DNA from: Zizania palustris | Taxonomy: Eukaryota > Streptophyta > Magnoliopsida > Poales > Poaceae | DNA length: 64,000 bases | Assembly (NCBI GenBank): GCA_019279435.1 | Contig: JAAALK010000079.1 | Span: 80,532,162-80,596,161, forward strand | Direction of reading: 5' to 3' | Part shown: in pieces, positions 21,019 to 32,992 of the stretch | Layout: each line of letters begins with the position of its first letter | How positions within the stretch are numbered: the stretch's first letter is position 1 | The notes under the pieces: generated by a model | What the model was told of the DNA's origin: nothing | What the model saw: only the letters and a program-made list of their open reading frames with translations | The model's database searches: none | Position numbers and translations under genes: made by a program

Positions 21019-21430
21019 GGGCTTCTTTAGAATGTAGAAATCCTAAAATACAGAAATAGGAAAAATGTAAGAATATGATAGGAATGTATATAGAAAACAA
21101 AGGATTTGAAAATATAGCAAAAATTAAAGATATATTGCTTGGAACACGAGAATTAACTAAACACATGATTTTTTCTAAACATTCGTATTAAAGCTACTTA
21201 TGTTTTCTCATTTGAAGTTTTATGCATTTATTTGCTTTGGACTCTGGAAAGGGAAAAAATGTTGGAGTGGACGTTTAAATTCTTATGTTTTTCCTATGAA
21301 ATCTAGGGAAAAGAAATTTTTACTTTTTTTTATCCATCAATCCTCCATTCCAAATAAGTAATAGTACTAATTCCTATAAGAATTTTAATCCTACTTATTT
21401 CCCTGAAATTCTTTCAAACCAAAAGAGTTC
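21019..21430. mobile_element. Probable MITE with degenerate terminal inverted repeats
   Basis: Starts gggcttctttagaatgtag and ends attctttcaaaccaaaagag, imperfect inverted copies of each other. The interior is AT-rich with aatcctataagaatt-like motifs typical of grass MITEs. No coding capacity. The flanking duplication was not resolved. Confidence 0.4.
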
Positions 21431-21515
21431 TCAGTTAGCAGAGAGCAAGTCTCTTAGACCTAAGTTTGTGGGTCTAAGCCCCACGGTTGGCAGATTTGTA
21501 GTTTTTTTATAAAAT

Positions 21516-22002
21516 GTTTTGTTCTTTAATTATTACGTCAACGCAACTGAACACACAAAATCCGCCCCAATTTATATGGGATTTTCACCATGAATCAATT
21601 TAATTATCGCGTGATTTTGACTTGTTGGGACAATAGAAATTTTACAATAATGTTATAAGATTTTTACATGAATCAATTCAAGTACTATATAATTAGTGAA
21701 AATATCCACTAAAATGCTGCCTTTTGTTTGTAGAGTTGGCTATGCTCACATCGTAATCTATTTTTCCCGAACACCAAATTAAAAGGCGTCATGTCCTGTA
21801 ACAAATTAAATTGATTCACGTGAAAATCCTATATAAATTCGGGTGAATTTGTGTGTTTTTTAAGAAGGCACACATGCCTTGATATTATTCTTGCGTGGCA
21901 CATTCAACATTGAAGTTCTAATAAGATTTAATATCAGCTAACTCATATCCTTTCAAAATTTATGTGTTCGGTTGCATTGACGTAATAATTGAAGAACAAA
22001 AC
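21516..22002. mobile_element. Foldback/MITE element with terminal inverted repeats of about 44 bp or more
   Basis: The left arm from 21516 (gttttgttctttaattatta) pairs with the right arm ending at 22002 (read on the minus strand gttttgttcttcaattatta) over about 44 bp with four or five mismatches. A second inner inverted pair lies at about 21557-21610 and 21799-21850. Non-coding, 487 bp. Its right end coincides with the insertion point of retrotransposon C, whose AAAAC duplication is the last 5 bp, so the true right end may continue beyond the window. Confidence 0.7.
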
Positions 22003-23399
22003 TGTTGATAGCAAAAAATGGCATTAATGACTAGATTATCAAAATATCAATTTTTGGTGATTTGGGCCGAAAATACACATGTCCAGGGTCTGTTCGAAGC
22101 CCTACAGGGCCGAAGCCCATCAAGCTATGGGCTCCGAAAGCCTCCAGCCAGCTCATGGGCTTCGGCCAGGAAGCCTTCGGAGTCCCACGCTGTCGAAGCT
22201 TCGGAGGCCTTCGGAGGCCCACGCTGCCGAAGCTTCGGAAGCCCACGCTACCGTAGCTTCGGCCCGAGGAGCAAGCCTCGACGGGCCTGGCCGAAGCCCA
22301 CGCTACTGAAGCTTCGGCCCGAGGAGCAGGCCTCGGTGGGCCTGGCCGAAGCCCACCTCGGTTGAGATAGAGTTGGACGCATTTCCAGCTCAATCTTTAT
22401 CTCTATCCGGCTGGATTAATAGTAGATTAGATTAGAGTTAAACCTCTATAAATAGAGAGGCCTGGCCGGCGTGGAGATCCCCCAACACAAACCAAACCAA
22501 AGTCATGCTTTGATCGTACCTTTACTTTTACCTTTACTTTCCTGTACCTCTTCGTGGGTTTGCCTAGAAGCCCTCCGTACGCCACTACGGAACAATGGTA
22601 AGCCTTGGTACTTCGCCCGTGAAGTCCTCGTTAATCTACGTAACAGATTGCTATCGCCTTGTTACTTCGCCTGTGAAGTATCCGCTAATCGGCGTAATAG
22701 ATTGTTACCTTCGCCACCCGTGCAACACCTCGCAAATTCGGTCCTAAGGCCGAATTGGTACTTTGCATCATCCCTGTTGCAGGTTTGCACGTTCGGAGCC
22801 CCTTTCGCCAGAGGTGTTTGGAGCTGAGAGATCAGTTCCGGAGGTCCCCAGGACATCCTTCGACCGGATCGTAGGCTTCGAAAACAGGCTTCGCCGGCAC
22901 ACTTAGTCGTGACAGGCTTCGCCACGACTACACCCCGCACCAAGACGAAGTTGCACATGCGCGTGGCCTTCGCGTCACTACTCTGTAATTCACTTCATCG
23001 GAGATCGCACGCCGAACCCCGCTGTTCGGAGGTGATCACCGTGTTCAGATCCGTTCGGAGTCTACCTTCGGCCGGATCGGTCCGAACGCCGAAGCACCCT
23101 TCGGTGGAGTACTTCGCACCAGACGTCGAAGGTACCCTTCGGCGCACCCTTCGTATCAGACTTCGAACCAGGAGGGCTCCGACTGGTTTGCTGATTTTAA
23201 CCCGTTTAATCTATTTCTTTCGGCTAATTGGATTATTTCTTGTAATCTGGTTGCCTGGCGACTCCACCCCCTTATCACTATTAAGGGTAGTCAGAACACG
23301 GCGTCGGTGCTACGTCACGCTTAGGCTCGTCCCTAAGTATCCGTGTACTTTTGGATCGCTGAACTGACCCAAGTGTGGGGGCATGTTTCCGTGTCAACA
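22003..23399 (+). repeat. 5' LTR of gypsy-type element C
   Basis: Starts TGTTGATAG and ends GTGTCAACA, an imperfect terminal inverted repeat (7 of 8). Length 1397 bp. It is followed within 8 bp by TGGTGACTCCGTTGGGG, a primer-site-like sequence, and then by gag. A TATA box (TATAAATAG) is at 22447-22455. It is rich in cgaagcttcgg palindromes. The 5 bp to the left are AAAAC, the expected target duplication to find at the missing right end. The partner LTR is not in the window. Confidence 0.8.
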
Positions 23400-23438
23400 C
23401 ACTTTTTGGTGACTCCGTTGGGGAAAAGCTACGCCAAC
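23400..23438 (+). promoter_or_regulatory. Primer binding site and leader of element C
   Basis: TGGTGACTCCGTTGGGG from 23407 begins with TGG, as tRNA-primed sites do, and sits between the LTR end and the gag start. The tRNA was not identified with confidence. Confidence 0.5.
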
Positions 23439-26013
23439 ATGATGAGTACGTCTACATCGGCCGCCGGTACATCTACTTCGACTACTACGTCTACACCACC
23501 GATGGACACAATAGGAGGTGTGGATATCGACAACCGCAACATAATGTCGCCTACACTTGAAGATATCCCCGCAGAAGACCGAGCAGAGATCGAGGCAAGG
23601 CTAAAGGCGCTCCAAGACATGATGCTTGGAGGCTACATCAAGACACGCGCAGGCTTCATCAAGCGCGACATCGTCACCCCCGACCCCACTCAGGTCCAGG
23701 TAACACCGGTATCGCCTCGTTTATCTTCTTTAGAAATTGAGCAAAAAATAGCTGCATCAGTAGATCAGGCTGTTAGCGCGTCGCTAGCCAACCGTTTAGA
23801 TTCGGCAGTCAGCTCCCAAGTAGAGGCAACTCTTAGAAGGTTCGGCTTCACTGAGGCCGTACCCCCGGTTCCTATAGCTAGTGCACCTCCGACAAACATG
23901 TCTTCGGCCTCATCACTTATGGCCAAGACCAATCATTATACATATGGTCAAACTAATACTGCATACCACACAACACATGCGCCAATACCCGCGCTGCCTG
24001 CACCACACACGCAGGCGCCCGGACACGAACACGTTATACAAATAGCGCGTAGGGAAGAAGCACATGACCGACACACCGATATCCCACCGCGTGTCGCGCC
24101 CCCACATGAGAGGCGCATGCAAACAAACTACCAAGATGATTTAGATGAGCGGATCCGCGCACTGTTTAGGGAGTGCGTCGGCTTCGTGCCCAAGGGACGG
24201 GTTAGGGTTTATCGCAAACCATACCCCGATCATATTGATACAGTACCCTACCCCCATGGCTATAGGATCCCTGAGTTCACTAAATTCGATGGCGAGGGTA
24301 GCAGGACCACGCTAGAGCATGTTAGTCAATTTTTGGCGCAGTGTGGAAAGGTTAGCGGGATAGACGCCCTGAAGGTTAGACTATTTTCTCTCTCGCTATC
24401 CGGCACAACTTTCACTTGGTTTTCGGCGCTCCCGCCGAACTCCATCCACACGTGGGACGATTTAGAGCGGAAATTCCATGATTATTTCTACACGGGTGAG
24501 ACAGAACTAAGGCTTTTGCATTTAACATCGGTTAAGCAAAAATCTAGTGAGAGCGCCTCTGAGTATATCAAGCATTTCAGGGATACTAGAAACCGGTGCT
24601 TTAGTCTTAATATTTCAGAAAGGGACTTGGCGAAATTAGATTTTAACGGGTTGCGTTCCGAACTTAAAGAAAGGTTAGATAACCAGAACTTTTTAGAAGT
24701 TAGCCAAGTTCTACAGCAGACTCTAGTCCAAGAAGGCCGAGCCAAAGATAAGAAATTTATTAAGACGTTTAGCAAGCCTAGGGCCGAGATCCACATCATG
24801 GAACACTCTGATGAGGAGGAGTCAGAGGAGGAGGATTCAACCGACATGTACGCGGCTGAATGGGTTACAAACACTAGAAACAAACCTGTCACTTGCTCCG
24901 AACTGCGACCATCCCCCACAAAGAATAAACTTAATGAGGTCAAGTACTCGTTCGATGTGACTAAATGTGATAAAATATTTGATTTCCTCTTGAAGAGTCA
25001 GCTTCTCAGGTTACCTAAAGGTCAAGTTATTCCACCTGCCGACGAGTTAAAGAATCATCCATACTGTAAGTGGCATGATTCACATTCTCATAATACTAAT
25101 GATTGCAATGTTTTTCGACGGCAGATACAATCGGCCATAGAAGAAGGACGATTGAAGATAGACCATGATCCAAAAATGAAGCTAGATAAAGATCCTTTTC
25201 CAGTAAACGCCGTCGACCTCGGCGAGAAGAAGGTGTTGATTCGGCCAGAACAGGCCGAGTCTGCTAAAGGAAAAGATGTGATTATTGGAGAACCGCGTAC
25301 TCGCACACTCATACCAAAGAACCGTGAGGTAGGAGTGTGGAAACAGAACATCAACACCCCTTCGCCTATGGCTCGCAAGAGGCCGAAGGTGACATATAAC
25401 ATGATGTTGAACAAACATCAGAAGAGGGCCAAAGAAGCAGGCCCGTGTGCTCAGGTAAGACAGCCGAAGGGGCCAAGACCTTCGAAGGGTGCCTTCGGAC
25501 CGAAGGTTGCGAACCCTCCGCATGAAGGCTTCGGGCCGAGGTATCCTGGTGCTCCGCACGGTGGTTCTGAGCCACAATGTCCGAACCCCCAGTGCAACAA
25601 CTTCGAACCCCAATGGTCGGGTCCTCCGTACGACAACTTCGAACCCCAGTGGCTGGGTCCCCCATGCGACAGCTTCAGCCCCCAATCGCCGAACCCCGCA
25701 CCATGGTGGACTTCTCCGATGGGAGGCTTCGGCCCGCACTGGCCGAATGTACCTCCGGCCTGGCAGGACCCTTCACTGGTGTGGTCCGAGATGCCTTCAA
25801 CTTGGTCGAACCACCCTCCAGGCAACAGGTTCGGCTCGTAGTGGGCGAGGCCGCTAGAGCCTCCGATGCCTCCGCCGTATGACTGGGCGGGAACCCCGTG
25901 GGCTCCGCACGTATCTGGGTCGGGGTACCCTCCGCAGACTAACCCTATGCCTTGTTTTCCTTCGAAGTATTATGGATGGCAGGGGCAAACAGACACAGCG
26001 GAAGGAGGCATCA
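23439..26013 (+). CDS. gag: Gag protein of gypsy-type element C (interrupted by element D)
   Basis: The start is placed at ATG 23439 (MMSTSTSAAG), just after the primer site, although the frame is open from 23343. The N-terminus is Ser/Thr-rich. A retrotransposon_gag-like domain lies around residues 300-430 (LFSLSLSGTTFTWFSALPP, then SASEYIKHFRD). A CX2WH-like region (HPYCKWHDSHSHNTNDC) follows, then a Pro/Gly/Trp-rich repeat region (PQWSGPPYD, PQWLGPPCD). TAG at 25839-25841 breaks the frame, which continues in phase to 26013, where element D is inserted. The frame resumes exactly at 50883. Capsid role is inferred from family. No pol of this element is in the window. Confidence 0.85.
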
Positions 26014-28930
26014 TGTGGCGCCCCGATTTACCGAAATCGGAACATTATTGAATTTCATAAGAAAAACAATAATACAAGAGGTTCATCATGCGACAAACGT
26101 ACATACGACGGAATTCATGGTACGCGGACCATATTTATTACATCAGAGTTTAATAAAAACGATAAAAATAATTAAAATGCATGACGAACGCCTTCTTCAG
26201 GATCTTTGCTTGACTGGGTCGCTACTCCAGACCGTCTTCATAGTAGGCATCCTCTGTGGGGTCCAACGGGTATGAGTACAAAAAGTACTCAACAAGCCAC
26301 CGCAAATGCAAGTAATAATGCAGGATAATAAACAAGGAAGGGTAATGGCTAACATTGCGGAAAAGTACATTTTCAGTTATTACGTTTAGTGTAGTCAAAT
26401 TTAATCATGCCGAAAAGTAAACATGAGCACCAACAACATCATCTAACTCGAGGAGTACGTTTTACCTCCTCGCACAACAGTCCTTACATGTTAAACCATC
26501 ATGCACATACATATTCAAAGTAATCTAACTGTGGGATGTCACGCAACCCGCCCTTGACCGTGGGCTCGGCTTTTCGAAAAGATTTATGACTCTGATCAGA
26601 GATGTACTACTGTACCCACAAGGCACGCACTCATCCCAAACGAGATGACCCATACCATGGGAACTCGTGCCAAAACCTCGGCATGAAATGCTCCAAGCGA
26701 TAACCACCCGCCCTAGGTTTCGCCACCACGCCGGGCCGCATCCCGGCTAACGTCGCACCCCGTTTTGTGCCACATTGGTACAAGCCACCCGCAGGTGCTG
26801 CTTGACCCATCTCCAAATGGTGGCCTCGGTTTGGAACACTCCATACCTTAGTTAGGACTTACCCATTACACTTGTGGTTAGTACGGAAGTGTATTGCAAC
26901 GGATCCCTCAGACCGGTCCTTATAGTGCCCCGTGTGCTACCGACCAATGCCCTAGCTTGCACCCGGAACCCACCATGCATACACTCACAACCATGACTCA
27001 TCACCAACAGAATTCCAAGGATAAGAAGTAACGAGAGATCACATAGTAAAACCATTTTGCTACGACTCATTTTTAATCCTATAGCGATCGTGTCAATACA
27101 TTGGACACTAGCTAATATCATTAACCATATGGTGACAAGGAGGTTAGGCGAGATAGCATGGCTTGGGTTGTACATCAAGGTCGGGGGATCCTAAATAAAT
27201 ATATTGTAAGGGTGTCATTTGACTAATGCATGTATAACCTATGTGTTTTAGCGATAGTTCAATAAAACATGGGTTCAACATGCTCAAAAGATTGGTTTGG
27301 TGACTTGCCTTGTTCAGCGAAAGGCGAGGGAGGGACTTCCGGGAAGTATTCCGGCTCCTCGGTGGCGTCGTAGTCTTTCCAATATAAATAAAGTAAAATA
27401 AAATAAATACAACATCCAATCTAAACAATATAAAATCACACAATGAGCACATAGGTCTAGGTTGGTTTGATTTAAAAATAAACCAAGTTGTTAAGGTCCT
27501 GAAGTTCATTTCACACACAATTTTAAAAGAGATTAAGATGAAGTGTTGTCCTTTGAAAAAGGGTTTTAAAAGTGATTATTCTCATTTTTAGGTTCCCTAA
27601 TAAATTTAAAGTGAAAGGTCCATAGAAAACTTAGTGGTTTGTTCATATTAACAGGGAATAAATAAATATAAGCTTCACTGGAATTTAAATAATTAACTTT
27701 ATATTTTTACCCTAAGGGTATTTGAATGCTCTTTTAAATAAACATGAAAAAGTCTAAGGTAACATACTGTTTTTATTGAACTAAAGTGTAGAGAATAAAA
27801 TTATAAAATTTCTGGAGTTGAAATGACAATTTTTAGAGTTCAATCGTGCCAGATATGAATTTTTGAAGTTAAAAGGCATTTCTGGAATTTATTTCTAAAT
27901 TTTAAATCCCCTCGGGTCCACGGTGAGCCAGGCACACGGTGAACCCGCGCACTGTGCGTGTGGTCCGGTCCAATCTGGACCGTTGGATCCAGATCCAACG
28001 CGCGAGGGTGAGGCGGGGCGCTTAAGTGATAACGGACGGCCACGATTAAAACGCGTGAAAGGGTACCACGTGGACGCACGAGATCGAGTGCGGGTTTTAA
28101 ATGGAAATGAACGCGCGAGATTAAAACATACCGCTTTGACCAGATTCGACGGTGCGGATTAGATCGCGCATGTGGAGCAACTAGCGCCGCTCGATCGCGA
28201 TCGTGCGGTCAGGATTGAATCCGACACGGCACGGGTACTCAACCCGTGCCGGTCATCTTCTCCGACAACGGCGAGCGAGCCAGGGGCCACGGCGAGCGGC
28301 GGCGGCCCTAGCTAAGCCTAGAAATGGAAAGAGGATGCTATGGCGGTCACGACGGTACCTTAGGCGAGGCGAGGGGTCGAAGGAGTGCGGTCGGCGGCGA
28401 GGGTAGACGACGGAGTGGTTCGGGCTCCTCGTCGGCGATGGTGTTCCGGCGGGGTTCGACGTCGGCGGAGGGGTGGCCGAGGTTGGGGTCGTCCTTGCGG
28501 TCACGATGGTGGCGAGGGCATTGACGGAGGTGGTCCGAGGCGACGGCGAGGGGCGACCGGAGAACGAGCGGCGGTGGTGCGCTAAAACTTGAAGTGAGGG
28601 CGTTCTGTGCGTTCTCGTAGTGTGTGAGCGTGGGGGTGAAATGCAGGTGGCCAGGGGGTTTAAATAGGGCCATCGGTGGGGGCAGAGGGTGCGTAATCGA
28701 TGGTGGCCGGGAATAAATGCGTTTAAACACCGGCGAGCTCGGGTTGAGTTCGATTCATCGAACCTGGACGCGAATAGGTCGGGTTTAATTGGGGGAAACG
28801 GTCGCCGTGGACCGGGGGTGGTAATGGCGGGCTCAATTTGAGGGGAGGGGGTTGGGGGCAGGGGATCCGAGGCACGTTATTGCATCGGCCAGTGAGGGGG
28901 GGGGGGGAATTTGGGGTTAGATCTCGCGGG
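26014..28930 (-). repeat. 3' LTR of element D, truncated
   Basis: In plus-strand view it starts TGTGGCGCCCCGATTT, the LTR end, and matches the 5' LTR of D at 34100-34245 and 48591-50395. At 28930/28931 the match breaks (cggga then tagacat) and integrase sequence begins, so the integrase C-terminus, 3' untranslated region, polypurine tract and first 482 bp of the LTR are deleted. A TATA-like CTATTTAAA on the minus strand is at 28659-28667. Open frames in 28.2-28.7 kb are GC-rich noise. Confidence 0.9.
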
Positions 28931-29290
28931 ATAGACATAATCGCCCTCCTCAAAGGTTAGGTCTCTTCGACGGTTATCGGCGTAGCTCTTCTGTCGGGAC
29001 TGGACTATCTTTAACTGGTCTCTTATGATCTTGACCTTTTCTTCGGCTTCTCTTAATATATCTGTCCCAAACAGTTGTGATTCTCCGGTTTGATCCCAGA
29101 GCAACGGCGTTCTGCACTTGCGTCCGTAGAGTGCTTCGAACGGGGACATTTGCAGGCTGGCTTGATAGTTGTTGTTGTAGGAGAACTCTGCATAGGGTAA
29201 GTTCTTGTCCCACATTCCGCCAAAGTCTAGAGCACAAGCTCTAAGCATATCTTCCAATATCTGGTTGACCCTTTCGGTTTGACCGTCGGT
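28931..29290 (-). pseudogene. pol: Integrase fragment of element D after an in-frame stop
   Basis: Same frame as the main pol frame, beyond a TAG at 29291-29293 that replaces the Gln of the usual YHPQTDGQTERVN block (the plus strand reads catagaccg). It contains the integrase catalytic Glu context (TDGQTERVN), then FSYNNNYQASLQMSPFEALYGRKCRTPL and DLTFEEGDYVY. It then runs into LTR sequence at the deletion junction, so the GPY/F module and the chromodomain expected for a chromovirus are missing. Confidence 0.88.
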
Positions 29291-32200
29291 CTATGGATGA
29301 TAGGCGGTGCTAAAGTTCAGCCGGGTGCCGAGTTCCTCTTGAAGGTTCTTCCAAAACTTGGAGGTAAACTGACTCCCACGGTCAGATACAATCTTCTTAG
29401 GAACTCCGTGAAGGCATACTATCCGGGTCATATACAATTCGGCCAACTTGGCGACTGTGTAAGTTGTCTTGACCGGGATGAAGTGGGCCACCTTGGTGAG
29501 TCGGTCGACAATCACCCAGATAGAATAATGACCAGCTTGGGTCCTCGGCAGTCCCGTGATGAAGTCCATTCCTATCTCTTCCCACTTCCATTCAGGGACT
29601 TTGAGAGGCTGCAATAGTCCGGCAGGTCTTTGATGCTCTGCCTTGACTCGCTGGCATGTGTCGCACTTGGCCACATACTTAGCTATTTCTCTCTTCATGC
29701 TGACCCACCAATATTTTTCCTTCAGATCTTGATACATCTTGGTACTCCCGGGATGTATGGAGTATAGAGTATCGTGGGCTTCTTGAAGGATGAGAGTCTT
29801 CAACTCAGGCTTGTCGGGTATGCATATCCGGTTTCCAAACCAGATGGTACCATGCTCGTCCTCGGAAAATCCGGGGTCTTTACCCTTTCGCATGTTCTGC
29901 CGGATCTCCAAGATGTCCGGGTCTTCCTTCTGCTTTTCTCGGATTTGGTCTATCAAGACAGGCCTAGACTCCAAGGCAGCGAGGTACGCTCGGGTGGTGA
30001 TCCCTAGATTTAGCCTTTCCATCTCTTTGTAAAGTAAAGGAGCTTGGTCCTGAATCATGATGGCATTGCAGTACCCTTTTCGACTAAGGGCGTCTGCCAC
30101 CACATTGGCCTTGCCTAGATGATAATGGATGCCCAAGTCGTAATCCTTGATCAGTTCCAACCATCTCCTTTGTCTGAGGTTTAGATCTGGCTGGGTGAAT
30201 ATATACTTGAGGCTCTTGTGGTCGGTGAAGACTTCACACTGATTCCCCACAAGGTAATGTCTCCATATCTTCAAGGCATGAACCACGACTGCTAACTCCA
30301 GGTCGTGGGTCGGGTAGTTCAGCTCATGCGGTCTCAGCTGTCGGGAGGCGTAGGATATCACCTTCCCATCTTGCATCAAGACACATCCCAAACCTTGGCG
30401 AGAGGCATCGCAGTAGACGTGGAAGTCTTTCTGGATGTCCAGCGGGGTCAGGATTGGGGCCGACACGAGCTTCTTCTTGAGGGTCTGGAAGCTTTCTTCA
30501 CAGTCTGGGGTCCATTCGAATTTTACTTCCTTCTGCAATAGCCTGGTCATAGGTTTGGCGATCTTCGAGAAATTTTCGATGAATCGGCGGTAGTATCCAG
30601 CCAATCCGAGAAAACTCCGGATCTCGGTCACGGTCGTGGGCTGCAGCCAGTTGGTTACTGCTTCCACGGTGGTTGGGTCCACCGCTATTCCTTCGGCAGA
30701 TATGACATGGCCGAGGAATTTCACCTCAGACGACCAAAATTCGCATTTGCTGTATTTGGCGTACAGTTGTTGTTCCCTTAGCTTTCCGAGGGTCAGACGG
30801 AGGTGGGTTTCATGTTCTTCCTTGGTCTTGGAGTAGACGAGGATATCGTCGATGAATACCACGATGAACTTATCCAAGAACTCCATGAAAACGTTGTTCA
30901 TCATGTTCATGAAGAAGGCCGGGGCATTCGTGAGTCCGAACAACATCACTGTATACTCGTAGAGTCCACAGCGGGAGGTGAAGGCAGTCTTGGGTATGTC
31001 CTCTTCTCTAATCCTCAATTGGTGATAACCTGACCTGAGGTCAATCTTGGAAAACACTGAGGATCCCTTCAGTTGATCGAACAGGTCGTCGATCCAAGGA
31101 AATGGGTACTTGTTCTTGATGGTTACATCGTTCAAGGCTCTATAGTACACGCACATCCTCTTGGTCTTGTCTTTCTTCATAGCGAAGATGATCGGTGCAC
31201 CCCAGGGCGAGGTACTCGGTCGGATGTACCCTTTCTGCTCTAGGTCTTCGATGTTGCTCTTGACCTCGGCTAATTCGTTGGCGGCCATCCGGTATGGGCG
31301 CTTGGAGATTGGAGTTGTCCCGGGGACAAGTTTGATTCTGAATTCGATGTCCCGCTTGGGAGGCATTCCTGGTAGGTCTTCAGGGAAGACGTCCACGAAC
31401 TCCTTGACTATGGGTACTTCTTCAAGAGCTAGCGAATGGAGGGACGCTTCGAGTGGTTTGCGACTGGTCATCCGAAAGGTGACGGCTTCGCCTTCAGGGT
31501 TGGTCACTGTGACGGACTTGTTGGCACAGTCGATCACTCCCTTGTGTTTCATCAACCAATCCATCCCTAGGATGAGGTCGAGTCCGGTGCATTTTATGAG
31601 GACTGGCTCGGCCCGGAACAATACTCCTTGGATCTCTATCTTAACCTTAGGACTGTATAAGTGGGCTAGGGTCTTATTGCCTGGAGTGGCAATCATCATG
31701 GGGACGGATAGAGGGAGCACGTCCAATTCGTTGATTTTCACAAAATCTTCCGAGACGGAGTGTGTCGCTCCAGAGTCAAACAATATCACAGCCGGTACGG
31801 AATTTGCAGTAAACGTACCAAGCACGACTTCGGGAGCCTCCTGAGCTTCCTCCGCGTTGATGTGGTTGACGCGGGCACGCACCGCCTGGTTGGGTGCCGC
31901 GCCTTGGGGCTGCTTGGGGTGAGGACATTGGTGCGAATAGTGCCCTTCCTTGCGGCAGTTGAAGCAGACGACCGGCCTCCCTTGGCGATCCTTCAAGATC
32001 GGGGCCTTGGCAGCTGGCGTCGGCTGAGCGGCCGAAGCTGGTGGAGTGGGGTGAGGATGCCCGGCGTTGGATCCACCGGCGGTGTGAGGTGGCCTGTAGG
32101 CGGGCCGAGGATGGTAGGCGGGCGCTGGAGGCGGAGGGACGAAGCGGGGCCTCCGAGAGTTCGCCTGCTGATGCTTGAAGGCGATCAACTTCCTCTTCTT

Positions 32201-32551
32201 GAGGTCCAGCTTGTTTTGCTCGGTCTCTTGGATGAGCGCTTTGTTGACTAGCCGTTGGAAGTTGGCGTAGTCGGTGACGACGAGCTGGATGGACAGCTCA
32301 TCCTTGAGTCCCCGGAGGAACTTGGCTTGGCGGAGGGCGTCAGTCCGCACCTCTTCCAGTGCGTAGCGGGCAAGGCGGTTGAACTCATGGAGGTACTCCA
32401 TGACGGTCCGATTGCCCTGGTGCAGGTCGCGGAACTCCTGCTGTTTCACCGCGATGACACCGGCAGAGACGTGGGCGGCACGGAAGACGATGGTGAACTC
32501 TGCCCAGGTCACCACGTGGTCCTCCGGCTGGGACTCACGGTAGTTGTCCCA
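29291..32551 (-). CDS. pol: Gag-Pol polyprotein of element D: nucleocapsid, protease, RT, RNase H, integrase
   Basis: Open from just after the TGA at 32552; first Met at 32515 (1074 residues, numbered from there). Gag C-terminal half; CCHC knuckle CFNCRKEGHYSHQC near residues 180-195; protease DSGATHS near 246; gypsy RT with FIDD near 554; RNase H starting VYCDAS near 699; integrase HHCC (HPGSTKMY to CDTCQ), D983 in GMDFITG and D1042 in VSDRGSQF. Order PR-RT-RH-INT is that of gypsy elements. It ends at the TAG at 29291. The product would package, copy and integrate the element. Two C-to-T type stops show it is dead. Confidence 0.95.
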   Translation of the reverse strand, partial: WDNYRESQPEDHVVTWAEFTIVFRAAHVSAGVIAVKQQEFRDLHQGNRTVMEYLHEFNRLARYALEEVRTDALRQAKFLRGLKDELSIQLVVTDYANFQRLVNKALIQETEQNKLDLKKRKLIAFKHQQANSRRPRFVPPPPAPAYHPRPAYRPPHTAGGSNAGHPHPTPPASAAQPTPAAKAPILKDRQGRPVVCFNCRKEGHYSHQCPHPKQPQGAAPNQAVRARVNHINAEEAQEAPEVVLGTFTANSVPAVILFDSGATHSVSEDFVKINELDVLPLSVPMMIATPGNKTLAHLYSPKVKIEIQGVLFRAEPVLIKCTGLDLILGMDWLMKHKGVIDCANKSVTVTNPEGEAVTFRMTSRKPLEASLHSLALEEVPIVKEFVDVFPEDLPGMPPKRDIEFRIKLVPGTTPISKRPYRMAANELAEVKSNIEDLEQKGYIRPSTSPWGAPIIFAMKKDKTKRMCVYYRALNDVTIKNKYPFPWIDDLFDQLKGSSVFSKIDLRSGYHQLRIREEDIPKTAFTSRCGLYEYTVMLFGLTNAPAFFMNMMNNVFMEFLDKFIVVFIDDILVYSKTKEEHETHLRLTLGKLREQQLYAKYSKCEFWSSEVKFLGHVISAEGIAVDPTTVEAVTNWLQPTTVTEIRSFLGLAGYYRRFIENFSKIAKPMTRLLQKEVKFEWTPDCEESFQTLKKKLVSAPILTPLDIQKDFHVYCDASRQGLGCVLMQDGKVISYASRQLRPHELNYPTHDLELAVVVHALKIWRHYLVGNQCEVFTDHKSLKYIFTQPDLNLRQRRWLELIKDYDLGIHYHLGKANVVADALSRKGYCNAIMIQDQAPLLYKEMERLNLGITTRAYLAALESRPVLIDQIREKQKEDPDILEIRQNMRKGKDPGFSEDEHGTIWFGNRICIPDKPELKTLILQEAHDTLYSIHPGSTKMYQDLKEKYWWVSMKREIAKYVAKCDTCQRVKAEHQRPAGLLQPLKVPEWKWEEIGMDFITGLPRTQAGHYSIWVIVDRLTKVAHFIPVKTTYTVAKLAELYMTRIVCLHGVPKKIVSDRGSQFTSKFWKNLQEELGTRLNFSTAYHP

Positions 32552-32992
32552 TCATTCAGCGGCAGGACCCTGGAGCTGGTGAGTGGCGAAGACCACTCGC
32601 TCCCGGTCGGTGCAGGGGAGGAGGTCAAGCTTCTTTCCAATGGTGCAGAGCCAATCTCCGGCCTCCATTGGGTTGGTGGTGCTTGAGAAGATGGGCGGGC
32701 GCACGCGCAAAAACTCCGCGAGTTGGGGAGCGGGTGCGGGTGCTGGTGCGTGAGGGGCGGTTTCCCCATTCTGCAGACGGTCCAACTGAGCTTGTTGGTG
32801 CTGCATCTGAGTGAGGAGGGCGGTGATCAGCTGGTTCTGATTCGCCATCATCTCCGCCAAGGTAGGGTGGTTGGCGAAGGGCGACCCAGACTGACGTGGG
32901 CCAGTTGCACCCCAGTTGGGTACAACACCCTCGGGCGTGTCGCGGCTTCCTCCTTCTCCATTGTTGGAGCCGGTGTTCTGGTGGTCGGCCAT
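32552..32992 (-). CDS. gag: Gag N-terminus of element D
   Basis: Starts at ATG 32992 (MADHQNTGSNN), 146 residues to a TGA at 32552-32554 that directly precedes WDNYRESQPED. In related elements this position reads WW, so TGG became TGA. It contains a Gln-rich helix (TLAEMMANQNQLITALLTQM), a Pro/Ala linker, and the beginning of the retrotransposon_gag domain (FLRVRPPIFSS, METGDWL-like). The frame is the same as the downstream pol frame, so gag and pol were one open frame before the mutation. Confidence 0.9.
   Translation of the reverse strand: MADHQNTGSNNGEGGSRDTPEGVVPNWGATGPRQSGSPFANHPTLAEMMANQNQLITALLTQMQHQQAQLDRLQNGETAPHAPAPAPAPQLAEFLRVRPPIFSSTTNPMEAGDWLCTIGKKLDLLPCTDRERVVFATHQLQGPAAE

Noticed and set aside
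28203..28730. GC-rich open frames in D LTR (and the same at 49393-50612)
   Set aside because: Same reason; the copies in both LTRs are shifted by indels, showing no coding constraint.
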